From NCBI GenBank assembly GCA_038144955.1, contig JAYQOT010000043.1, forward strand, positions 1 to 21,421: a DNA stretch of 21,421 bases, written 5' to 3'. The position numbers were made by a program, and so were the translations under genes. Within the stretch, counting starts at the first letter, position 1; the number at the start of each line of letters is the position of its first letter. This stretch comes from Ga0077527 sp038144955. GTDB lineage: Bacteria; Pseudomonadota; Gammaproteobacteria; Burkholderiales; SG8-41. The notes under the pieces are model-generated. The model had not been told where the DNA came from. It saw nothing but the letters and a program-made list of their open reading frames with translations, and made no database searches. Shown here in pieces: positions 1 through 6,643 of this stretch.

Positions 1-1062
1 AACATGAAGAGTGCGGAAGGCAAGACGGTATTTGTCGACCTGCTCAAGAAATGCGACATCATGATGGAGAATTTCGGTCCCGGCGTGCTCGAGCGGCTCG
101 GCTTCACATGGGAGAAAATCCACGAAATCAACCCGAAGATCGTCGTCGGATCGATCAAGGGCTTCGGCTCCAGCGGTCCGTATGCGGATTTCAAGGCTTA
201 TGAGAACGTGGCCCAGGCCATGGGTGGCGCGATGAGCACCACCGGTGTGCCCGACGGTCCGCCCTTTGTCACCGGCGCCCAGATCGGCGACTCCGGCACC
301 GGTTTGCACCTGGCGATCGGCCTGCTCGCAGCGCTGCATCATGCAAACCGCACCGGGCAGGGTCAGTATGTCGAAGTCGCGATGATGGACGGCGTGATGA
401 ACCTGTGCCGGGTCAAGTTTCGCGATCATCAGCGTTTGACCCGCGGCGATCTGTCCGAATACTCGGTACCCACCTACAAGGGCATGGGCGAGACGCCCCG
501 TGCAGGAAACGATTCAGGCGGCGGGCAACTGGGCAATGCCATCCACTGCAAACCCCATGGCGCCAACGACTGGCTCTACATCGTGGTGCAGGAAGCAGTG
601 TGGGATGCGCTGGCCAAGCGCATCGGCCCGGATCTTGGCATGCCCGAACTGGCTGCCGATGCGCGCTTTGCCACCATCGGGGAGCGGCGCAAGAACCAGC
701 AACTGATGTGGACTCTGATCAACAAGTTTGCCGAGAAGTACACCAAGCGCGAGTTCATGGCCATCCTCAATCCGCTGGATGTTCCGTGCGGACCGATCAT
801 GTCCACCGAGGATCTGGCGAACGATGAGCATATCCGCGGCCGCGACATGTATGTCGAACTCGATCATCCCCAGCGCGGCAAGTGGTACAACGTCGGCATG
901 CCGATCAAGTTGTCCGCATCTCCCGCAGTGATCAAGCGCTCCCCGTTGCTCGGAGAGCATACCGATGAAGTTCTCAAGGAAGTGCTCGGCTATTCGGGTG
1001 AGCAGGTGGAGAAACTGAAAACAGCGGGGGCTTTTTCTGCACCGCCCAGGAAAAAAGCCTGA
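1..1062 (+). CDS. frc: Formyl-CoA:oxalate CoA-transferase, 5' end missing
   Basis: This class III (CaiB/BaiF) CoA-transferase moves CoA from formyl-CoA to oxalate, giving oxalyl-CoA for oxalyl-CoA decarboxylase in cytoplasmic oxalate catabolism. The frame is open from base 1 and the first ATG (base 4) is internal. Counting from that Met, the catalytic Asp of the GDSGTG motif is residue 96, whereas it is Asp169 in the Oxalobacter enzyme, so about 73 residues lie upstream. Other family marks are ENFGPG (22-27), YENVAQ (66-71), the RDHQRL segment, the glycine-loop GGGQ near residue 172, and LLGEHTDEVL near the C terminus. The resemblance to Oxalobacter Frc is closer than to generic CaiB proteins, but a related acyl-CoA:carboxylate specificity cannot be excluded. 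A formyltransferase gene starts 30 bases downstream and probably shares the transcript. Confidence 0.85.
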   Translation, partial: NMKSAEGKTVFVDLLKKCDIMMENFGPGVLERLGFTWEKIHEINPKIVVGSIKGFGSSGPYADFKAYENVAQAMGGAMSTTGVPDGPPFVTGAQIGDSGTGLHLAIGLLAALHHANRTGQGQYVEVAMMDGVMNLCRVKFRDHQRLTRGDLSEYSVPTYKGMGETPRAGNDSGGGQLGNAIHCKPHGANDWLYIVVQEAVWDALAKRIGPDLGMPELAADARFATIGERRKNQQLMWTLINKFAEKYTKREFMAILNPLDVPCGPIMSTEDLANDEHIRGRDMYVELDHPQRGKWYNVGMPIKLSASPAVIKRSPLLGEHTDEVLKEVLGYSGEQVEKLKTAGAFSAPPRKKA

Positions 1063-1092
1063 GTTACGACCGACATCAGGGGTAAACGGACC

Positions 1093-2025
1093 ATGAAAAT
1101 TGCAATCATCGGGCAGCAGGATTTCGGCATGGAAGTTCTGGCTGCTTTTCTTGCCCGCAAGGATGAAGTCGCCGGCGTATTCTGTGCGCCCGAGAAACCC
1201 GGCGCGAAACCCGATCCGCTGCGTACGGCTGCAGAGGAGCAGGGTCTCAAGGTGTTCCAGTTTCCTTCGCTGCGGGTGCCCGAGGCGCACGATGCCTTGA
1301 AATCGCTGAATGTAGACCTCGGTGTAATGGCCTACGTCCTGCAATTTGCACCGGACTCCTTCGTGCATCTGCCGCGGCTGGGCACCATCCAGTATCACCC
1401 TTCGCTGTTGCCGAAATACCGCGGCCCGTCGTCGATCAACTGGCCGATCATCCGCGGCGAAACGAAAACCGGGCTGACCATTTTCCGGCCGACCGAAGGC
1501 CTTGATGAAGGCCCGGTGATCCTGCAGAAAACCTGCGACATCGGCCCTGATGAGACCATCGGCGAAGTCTATTTCAACAAGCTGTTCCCGATGGGCGTCA
1601 AGGCAATGATCGAAGCCGCGGATCTCGTCTATGCCGGCAAACATACGGAAACCGTTCAGGATGAATCCAAGGCCAGCTATGAGGGCTGGTGCCGTGCCGC
1701 GGAAGCCCAGATTCACTGGGCCAGCCATGTCGATTTTGTCTATAACGTGATCCGTGGCACCAATCCCGCACCCGGCGCGTGGACTACCCTCAACGGCAAA
1801 AAAGTGCAGATATTCGATGCCCGCAAACATGTGTTCCGTACCTTTGGCGACGTTCCGGGCAAGATCGGAGAGGTTGTGGAAATTGCCGATAAAAGCTTCA
1901 AGGTGGTTGCTCAGGGCGGTGTCATCGAAGTTCTGAAAGCGAGGGGGGAAGACGGCAAAAAACTAGGGGGTGGCGACTTTGCCCGCGCCCAGGGACTGGC
2001 GAAAGGTGCGCTGCTCGGCAGTTGA
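1093..2025 (+). CDS. Formyltransferase, 10-formyl-THF hydrolase-domain type
   Basis: This 310-residue cytoplasmic protein has the formyl-transferase fold: a GAR-transformylase-like N-terminal domain (about 1-200) and an Fmt C-terminal-like domain (about 205-305). It begins MKIAIIGQ and carries YHPSLLPKYRG, holding the family's catalytic His, and GLDEGPVILQ, holding the catalytic Asp. These match the N-terminal hydrolase domain of 10-formyltetrahydrofolate dehydrogenase (ALDH1L1) better than classical methionyl-tRNA formyltransferase. The likely substrate is a 10-formyltetrahydrofolate-type one-carbon donor. Its place directly after frc suggests a role in disposing of or recycling formyl units from oxalate breakdown, which is inference. 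The ATG is preceded by a purine-rich AGGGG/ACGGA stretch. An intrinsic terminator ends the unit about 25 bases after the stop. A true fmt is possible but less likely, since no def gene is adjacent. Confidence 0.75.
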   Translation: MKIAIIGQQDFGMEVLAAFLARKDEVAGVFCAPEKPGAKPDPLRTAAEEQGLKVFQFPSLRVPEAHDALKSLNVDLGVMAYVLQFAPDSFVHLPRLGTIQYHPSLLPKYRGPSSINWPIIRGETKTGLTIFRPTEGLDEGPVILQKTCDIGPDETIGEVYFNKLFPMGVKAMIEAADLVYAGKHTETVQDESKASYEGWCRAAEAQIHWASHVDFVYNVIRGTNPAPGAWTTLNGKKVQIFDARKHVFRTFGDVPGKIGEVVEIADKSFKVVAQGGVIEVLKARGEDGKKLGGGDFARAQGLAKGALLGS

Positions 2026-2050
2026 ACTAGCCAACCAGCACCCCTGATGA

Positions 2051-2078
2051 AAAAGCCACGCCCAGCGTGGCTTTTTTT
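2051..2078 (+). terminator. Intrinsic terminator after the frc-formyltransferase unit
   Basis: A 7-bp GC-rich stem GCCACGC/GCGTGGC (2055-2061 with 2065-2071) has a CCA loop, is flanked by an A4 run that can pair with the following Ts, and is followed by a run of seven T. It begins 25 bases after the formyltransferase stop codon. Confidence 0.9.
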
Positions 2079-2133
2079 ATTAACTACATGTTTTTATTGA
2101 ATAAATTTGTAAATCCGGGACATCAATGCTTGA

Positions 2134-2151
2134 GGCCCCATGACAGGGGCC
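2134..2151 (+). repeat. Short GC-rich inverted repeat (hairpin)
   Basis: Perfect 6-bp arms GGCCCC and GGGGCC flank a 6-base loop, followed by ATTTAT on the + strand. The T-tract is too poor for a confident terminator. It could be a back-up terminator for the upstream unit or an RNA structure in the leader of the kinase gene. Confidence 0.4.
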
Positions 2152-2185
2152 ATTTATCCGCACCGAAGTGCCGGTCGTCGGCTAC

Positions 2186-2205
2186 ACGTCAGGGGTTCGT
2201 GACGT
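2186..2205. promoter_or_regulatory. Inverted repeat ACGTCA-N8-TGACGT, possible operator
   Basis: Perfect 6-bp arms separated by 8 bases lie about 120 bases upstream of the kinase start. Spacing and symmetry suit a dimeric DNA-binding protein. It does not match the TGTGA-N6-TCACA pattern of CRP. The binding factor is unknown. Confidence 0.3.
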
Positions 2206-2324
2206 ACTGCACCAAGTGACCAAAAAAACAGAATTCTCCGGGGACAATACCGTAGAATCTGTGAAAAATCGTCGTTAACCCATTCAACAGAAAAATAAAA
2301 ACGGTACGGTCTGGGGCGGAAGGG

Positions 2325-4871
2325 ATGAAAAAACTGAGCTTCTGGAAAGCCGACTGGTTCCTCGGGCTCATCGTAGTCGCCGTCATGCTGGTAGCGACGC
2401 GGGGGGATCTGATCCAGAGCCTGGAGCGCAAGGCATATGACCTGGGTGTCCAGGCGGCCTCGCGGGCACCCTCCGATCGCATTGCAGTTATCACCATAGA
2501 CGATGCCAGCATCGCCAATATCGGCCGCTGGCCCTGGTCGCGTGATGTACACGCCAAAATGATCGACCTGCTGGCGGGAGCCAAGGCCAAGGTCATTGCC
2601 AATACCACCTTCTTTTTCGAACCGCAGCGCGATGCCGGCCTGGCCTACGTCGAGAAACTGCTGGCTTTGCAGAAAGAATTGCCGGCCGAAGTGGTTGCCA
2701 ACGACGGGATTGCCCGCATGGCGGGCATCCTCAACGAAGCCGAGCAAACCCTCAATACGGACCGCAAGCTTGCCGAGAGCATCAAACGCGCAGGCAATGT
2801 CGTGTTGCCGATGGTATTCCAGCAACTGACCGAGCCCCGCGGCAATCCCGACAAACCGTTGCCGGATTACGTTGCGGCCAGCGGTGTTGCCGTTTCACAG
2901 GGAGGGAGTGCGCTGCCGCCGCCGGGCGTGTTTCCCCTGTTTCCGATCGCTGAACTCGGACAGGTGGCGAGCAGCATCGGGCACCTGAATGCCGACAGCG
3001 ACGTGGATGGCGCCGTTCGCGCGGAGCCGCTGATGGTGCGCTATTACGACAAGGCATTTCCGGCACTGTCGGTGCTGGTTGCCGCGCGCAGCCTGAATCT
3101 CGGCATTGCCGATATCAAGCCCGCATGGGGCGAGTCACTGCAACTGGGGCGTTTGAGCGTGCGCACCGACGCCGAGCTGCGCATGCATAACTTCTTTTAT
3201 GCGAATCGGGACGGCCGCCCGCCGTTTCCCGTCGATTCGTTTTTTGATGTGCTGAGCGGCAAGGTTCCCGCGGCGAAATATCAGGACAAGATCGTGCTGA
3301 TTGGTGCGACGGCTGCGGGACTGGGTGCCGCGCAGGTGACCCCGGTATCCCCGGCGACTGCCCCGGTGCTGACCCTGGCGCATACCGTGTCGAGCATACT
3401 CGGCGAGCATTTTTTCGTTACCCCGTCCTGGGGGGTATGGGCCGAGATCGGGGTATTCCTGCTGGTTGCGCTGTATCTGATCGCGGTGCTGCCGCGATTG
3501 AAAGCTGGTGTGGCTGCCGCGATCAGCATCGCCATAGGCGTGGCGTTGCTGGCGGCGCACTTCGGTTTGATGATTTCCCAACTGATGTGGATACAGTTCA
3601 TGGGTTCGGTGGCGCTGCTGGCTGTGGGTTACGCGGCATTGACCACGAAACGTTTCCTGGTTACCGAGCGCGGCAAGGAAAAATCCGATGCCGAATCCGC
3701 TGAGTCCAACCGTATGCTCGGCATTGCCTACCAGGCTCAGGGACAGCTGGACCTGGCCTGGGACAAATTCCGCCAATGTCCGCTTGAAGATCCGGTGATG
3801 GAGAATCTCTACAGTCTGGCCCTGGATTTCGAGCGCAAACGCCAGTTCAACAAGGCAGAATCGGTGTTCCGCTACATGGCTGAATTCAACCCCAAGTTCC
3901 GCGATCTCGAGCAGCGCCTGACGCGGGCCAAGGCGTTGTCAGAAACCGTGATTCTCGGCGGCGCGCAGGGGCATCCGGGTGGCACCGTGATGATGCCCGG
4001 CGGGGGCATGGAAAAACCGATGCTGGGGCGTTACCAGGTCGAGAAGGAACTCGGCAAGGGCGCGATGGGCGTCGTTTATCTCGGCAAGGATCCGAAAATC
4101 GGCCGGGTGGTTGCGATCAAGACCATGGCATTGTCGCAGGAGTTCGAAGGCGATGAGCTGGTCGAAGTCAAGGAACGGTTTTTCCGCGAGGCTGAAACCG
4201 CGGGTCGCCTGACTCATCCGAACATCGTGACTATCTACGATGCCGGAGAGGAGCATGATCTTGCCTACATTGCGATGGAATTCCTGAAGGGCAAGGATCT
4301 GGTCCCCTACACCAAACCCGACAACCTGCTGCAGGTTCAGCGGGTACTGTCGATAATCGCGCGCGTCAGCGAGGCTCTGGGTTATGCTCATCAGCAAAAT
4401 GTGGTACATCGGGACATCAAGCCCGCGAACATCATGTATGAGGCTGAAAGTGATACTCCAAAAGTGACTGACTTCGGCATCGCACGCGTTACCGATTCTT
4501 CGAAGACCAAGACCGGCATGGTTTTGGGTACGCCCTCGTACATGTCCCCGGAGCAGCTGTCCGGGAAGAAGGTTGACGGACGATCCGACCTGTTTTCGCT
4601 GGGGGTCACGCTATATCAGATGCTATGTGGAAGCCTGCCGTTCCAAGGTGAATCGATGGCGCAGCTGATGTTCAAGATTGCCAATGAGCCTCATCCGGAT
4701 GTCCGTACCGTCAAGAAAGGATTGCCGACCTGCGTGGCGGTTGTGATCAACAAGGCCTTGGCCAAGGATCCGGAACAGCGCTATCAGAGCGGTGAACAGA
4801 TGGCCAAGGCCATCCGTCTTTGTCTGGGCACCCTGACTGCGGCTTCCAAACCCGCTGCTGTAGCTTCCTGA
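2325..4871 (+). CDS. CHASE2-domain transmembrane Ser/Thr protein kinase
   Basis: This 848-residue membrane kinase should phosphorylate Ser/Thr of cytoplasmic partners after sensing an extracytoplasmic signal. An N-terminal membrane segment (about 11-24) is followed by a periplasmic CHASE2 domain (about 35-365, with GRWPWSRD and KIVLIGAT), three membrane helices (about 372-390, 394-416, 420-440) and a TPR-like segment (about 460-530). The kinase domain (567-833) shows the glycine loop GKGAMG (577-582), Lys599 in AIKT, HRDIKPAN with catalytic Asp697, DFG (716-718) and GTPSYMSPE (735-743), so it looks active. The juxtamembrane stretch contains TVIL (Thr541) and TVMM (Thr554), plausible autophosphorylation sites. 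A PP2C phosphatase gene begins 9 bases after the stop, then an FHA gene, a typical kinase-phosphatase-reader set. The start is chosen because it places a signal-anchor at residue 11; the ribosome-binding site is unusually close. Confidence 0.92.
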   Translation: MKKLSFWKADWFLGLIVVAVMLVATRGDLIQSLERKAYDLGVQAASRAPSDRIAVITIDDASIANIGRWPWSRDVHAKMIDLLAGAKAKVIANTTFFFEPQRDAGLAYVEKLLALQKELPAEVVANDGIARMAGILNEAEQTLNTDRKLAESIKRAGNVVLPMVFQQLTEPRGNPDKPLPDYVAASGVAVSQGGSALPPPGVFPLFPIAELGQVASSIGHLNADSDVDGAVRAEPLMVRYYDKAFPALSVLVAARSLNLGIADIKPAWGESLQLGRLSVRTDAELRMHNFFYANRDGRPPFPVDSFFDVLSGKVPAAKYQDKIVLIGATAAGLGAAQVTPVSPATAPVLTLAHTVSSILGEHFFVTPSWGVWAEIGVFLLVALYLIAVLPRLKAGVAAAISIAIGVALLAAHFGLMISQLMWIQFMGSVALLAVGYAALTTKRFLVTERGKEKSDAESAESNRMLGIAYQAQGQLDLAWDKFRQCPLEDPVMENLYSLALDFERKRQFNKAESVFRYMAEFNPKFRDLEQRLTRAKALSETVILGGAQGHPGGTVMMPGGGMEKPMLGRYQVEKELGKGAMGVVYLGKDPKIGRVVAIKTMALSQEFEGDELVEVKERFFREAETAGRLTHPNIVTIYDAGEEHDLAYIAMEFLKGKDLVPYTKPDNLLQVQRVLSIIARVSEALGYAHQQNVVHRDIKPANIMYEAESDTPKVTDFGIARVTDSSKTKTGMVLGTPSYMSPEQLSGKKVDGRSDLFSLGVTLYQMLCGSLPFQGESMAQLMFKIANEPHPDVRTVKKGLPTCVAVVINKALAKDPEQRYQSGEQMAKAIRLCLGTLTAASKPAAVAS

Positions 4872-4880
4872 GGTATTGAA

Positions 4881-5690
4881 ATGAACGATCTGTCCGGCGC
4901 CATCGAAATCGCTACAGCTACCCATCAGGGTATGGTGCGTTCGCACAATGAGGACAGCATTGCTGCCGATGCTGCGTCCGGACTTGCCGTCCTTGCTGAC
5001 GGGATGGGTGGTTACAACGCCGGCGAAGTGGCCAGCGGCATTGCCGTGGCGATGATCAGTTCCGAACTGAAGAAAGCGCTCTCATCCGACGAGGAGCTGG
5101 ACATAGCGAAAGTCGAGCGCCTCGTGGGTGAACACGCGGTGCGCGCCAACAATGCGATCTACCAGGCTTCGCAGAGCCAGTCCCAGTATGCGGGCATGGG
5201 AACTACCCTGGTGACTGCGCTCTGGCATGACAACAAGATGGTTGTGGGCCATATCGGTGATTCCAGGCTTTACCGGTTACGGAATTCAAAGCTGGAGCAG
5301 GTAACGAAGGATCATTCGCTGCTCCAGGAACAGATTGACAGCGGATTGATCACCAAGGAGCAGGCCCGGCATTCGCAGAACAAGAACCTGGTGACCCGTG
5401 CCGTGGGTATCGATCCCGATGTGGAGGCGGAAGTCCACAGCTACGATGTGCAGCCCGGTGACATTTATCTGCTGTGTTCCGACGGGCTAAATGACATGGT
5501 CAGGGACGAGGACATGCAACTGACGTTATCATCCCTGCAGGCCAATTTGCCGCTGGCTGCGGAGCGGCTGGTACAGCAGGCAAATGACAATGGTGGGCGC
5601 GACAATGTTTCGGTTATTCTGGTGCGTGTGCAGAAGAGTTTTCCGGCGGGCAGCGGACTGGTCGGCAAGTTGAAGTCCTGGTTCAGGTAA
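4881..5690 (+). CDS. PP2C-family Ser/Thr protein phosphatase (Stp/PrpC type)
   Basis: This 269-residue soluble metal-dependent phosphatase most likely reverses phosphorylation by the kinase encoded just upstream. All PP2C metal-binding motifs are present: SHNEDS (Glu24, Asp25), LADGMGGYNAGE (Asp40, Gly41), GHIGDSRLY (Asp127), LCSDGLND (Asp201) and GGRDNVSVI (Asp241). Its length matches bacterial PrpC/Stp1 proteins. No membrane segment is seen; a basic, Trp-containing tail (KLKSWFR) closes the protein. The start is 9 bases after the kinase stop with TGAGGT as ribosome-binding sequence, so the two are almost surely cotranscribed. Confidence 0.93.
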   Translation: MNDLSGAIEIATATHQGMVRSHNEDSIAADAASGLAVLADGMGGYNAGEVASGIAVAMISSELKKALSSDEELDIAKVERLVGEHAVRANNAIYQASQSQSQYAGMGTTLVTALWHDNKMVVGHIGDSRLYRLRNSKLEQVTKDHSLLQEQIDSGLITKEQARHSQNKNLVTRAVGIDPDVEAEVHSYDVQPGDIYLLCSDGLNDMVRDEDMQLTLSSLQANLPLAAERLVQQANDNGGRDNVSVILVRVQKSFPAGSGLVGKLKSWFR

Positions 5691-5715
5691 AGTAACGGGT
5701 AACGGGGAAATTACA

Positions 5716-6507
5716 ATGGCGAAACTGATACTTTCTCTTGACGGCTCCATGATCCGGGAGGTGCCGCTCGACAAGGAGCGGATCATGATCGGGCGCAAGG
5801 CTTCAAATGACATCCAGATCGAAAATCTGGCCGTCAGCGGCGAGCATGCCTGCATCGTGACCATACTGAACGACTCTTTTCTCGAGGATCTGGGTTCGAC
5901 AAACGGAACGCTGGTCAACGGCAACCCGATCAAGAAACATATCCTGCAGAACAGTGATGTGATTGAAATCGGCAAATACAAGCTCAAATACGTTGCCGAT
6001 GCTCCAGCAGCAGGCCAGGCGGCCTCGGAAGATTTCGAGAAAACCATGATTCTGCGGCCGTCGGCCAAACCGGCAGCAGCTCCTGCGGCACCGCCCCTTG
6101 CGGCTGCGCCGGCCAAACCCGCCGCTCCGGCGGCACCTGCTGCAGCCCCGGCACCGGCCGCTGCTGCCAAACCGGCAACACCCCCGCCCAAGCCCAAGCC
6201 CGCACCGGCAGCCGCACCTGCAGCGAAGGCGGGTGAAGGTCAGCCCGTTGCTGCGGTGCAGATTCTGACCGGACCCAGTGCCGGCAAGGAACTTGAACTG
6301 ACGAAAAACCTGACCACACTGGGCAAGCCTGGACTGCAGGTTTCAGTTATCACCAAAAGGCCTCAAGGCTATTTCATTACGCATGTCGAAGGTGCCAAGT
6401 TTCCCGTGGTTAACGGCGACACCATTGACGCACAGGCGCGGCCATTGAAGGATCATGACGTCATCGAAATTGCCGGCGTTAAGATGGAGTTTTTCTTCAA
6501 GAAGTAG
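5716..6507 (+). CDS. FHA-domain protein with Ala/Pro linker and second degenerate FHA-like domain
   Basis: This 263-residue cytoplasmic phosphothreonine-reader protein is the probable partner or substrate of the CHASE2 kinase. The N-terminal FHA domain (about 1-95) has the key residues: Gly26-Arg27, SGEH (41-44), STNGT (61-65) and NG (68-69). Residues about 115-175 form a low-complexity Ala/Pro/Lys linker. The C-terminal segment (about 177-263) resembles a second FHA domain (GPSAGKELEL, LGKPG, VNGDTI, DVIEIAGVKMEF), but the GR pair and SxxH are lost, so phosphopeptide binding there is doubtful. A TMIL sequence (Thr110) just after the first FHA resembles TVIL in the kinase juxtamembrane region and may be a phospho-site. 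GGGGAA provides a good ribosome-binding site. The gene starts 25 bases after the phosphatase gene. Confidence 0.88.
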   Translation: MAKLILSLDGSMIREVPLDKERIMIGRKASNDIQIENLAVSGEHACIVTILNDSFLEDLGSTNGTLVNGNPIKKHILQNSDVIEIGKYKLKYVADAPAAGQAASEDFEKTMILRPSAKPAAAPAAPPLAAAPAKPAAPAAPAAAPAPAAAAKPATPPPKPKPAPAAAPAAKAGEGQPVAAVQILTGPSAGKELELTKNLTTLGKPGLQVSVITKRPQGYFITHVEGAKFPVVNGDTIDAQARPLKDHDVIEIAGVKMEFFFKK

Positions 6508-6643
6508 CAGGCATGCGTCTGGTGAAGCTGTACAAAGCTCCGGCGGCAGTAAATGCCGTGCCATACGCAGCGGCGGGACGTGACTGACCGTCCCACTGAA
6601 TTGGAGCGTCTTGACATACAGGCGCGCAGCTTAGGATGACAGG
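6508..6643 (+). other. Intergenic leader before the adenylate cyclase gene
   Basis: The 136 bases hold a weak promoter-like pair, TTGACA (6611-6616) and TAGGAT (6632-6637), whose 15-bp spacer is too short for confidence. A GGGACG/CGTCCC hairpin (6575-6594) without a T-tract lies upstream. AGGA at 6633-6636 serves as ribosome-binding site for the GTG at 6644. A 24-codon open frame from ATG 6513 has no supporting features. Confidence 0.35.

Larger units (their letters stand above)
2079..2324 (+). promoter_or_regulatory. Upstream region of the CHASE2 kinase operon
   Basis: This non-coding stretch should hold the promoter of the signalling gene cluster. I find no convincing -35/-10 pair; the best -10-like hexamer is TAGAAT at 2253-2258, without a good -35. 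Two symmetric elements stand out: a GGCCCC/GGGGCC hairpin at 2134-2151 and an inverted repeat ACGTCA-N8-TGACGT at 2186-2205. A purine-rich GGAAGGG sits almost against the ATG at 2325 and is the only ribosome-binding candidate. Confidence 0.4.

Noticed and set aside
514..1830. A 438-codon open frame on the - strand across frc and the formyltransferase
   Set aside because: It is antisense to two well-recognised genes, has no family motifs, and arises from the GC-rich codon pattern.
6050..6235. Repetitive GC-rich stretch in the FHA gene as a DNA repeat element
   Set aside because: It is the coding sequence of an Ala/Pro linker with irregular units, not a mobile or regulatory repeat.
6513..6587. 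24-codon open frame before the cyclase gene
   Set aside because: No ribosome-binding site, no hydrophobic or known leader-peptide character, and it could occur by chance.
6611..6637. TTGACA / TAGGAT as a promoter for the cyclase gene
   Set aside because: The 15-bp spacer is too short and the -10 matches only 4 of 6; noted under the leader but not called as a promoter.
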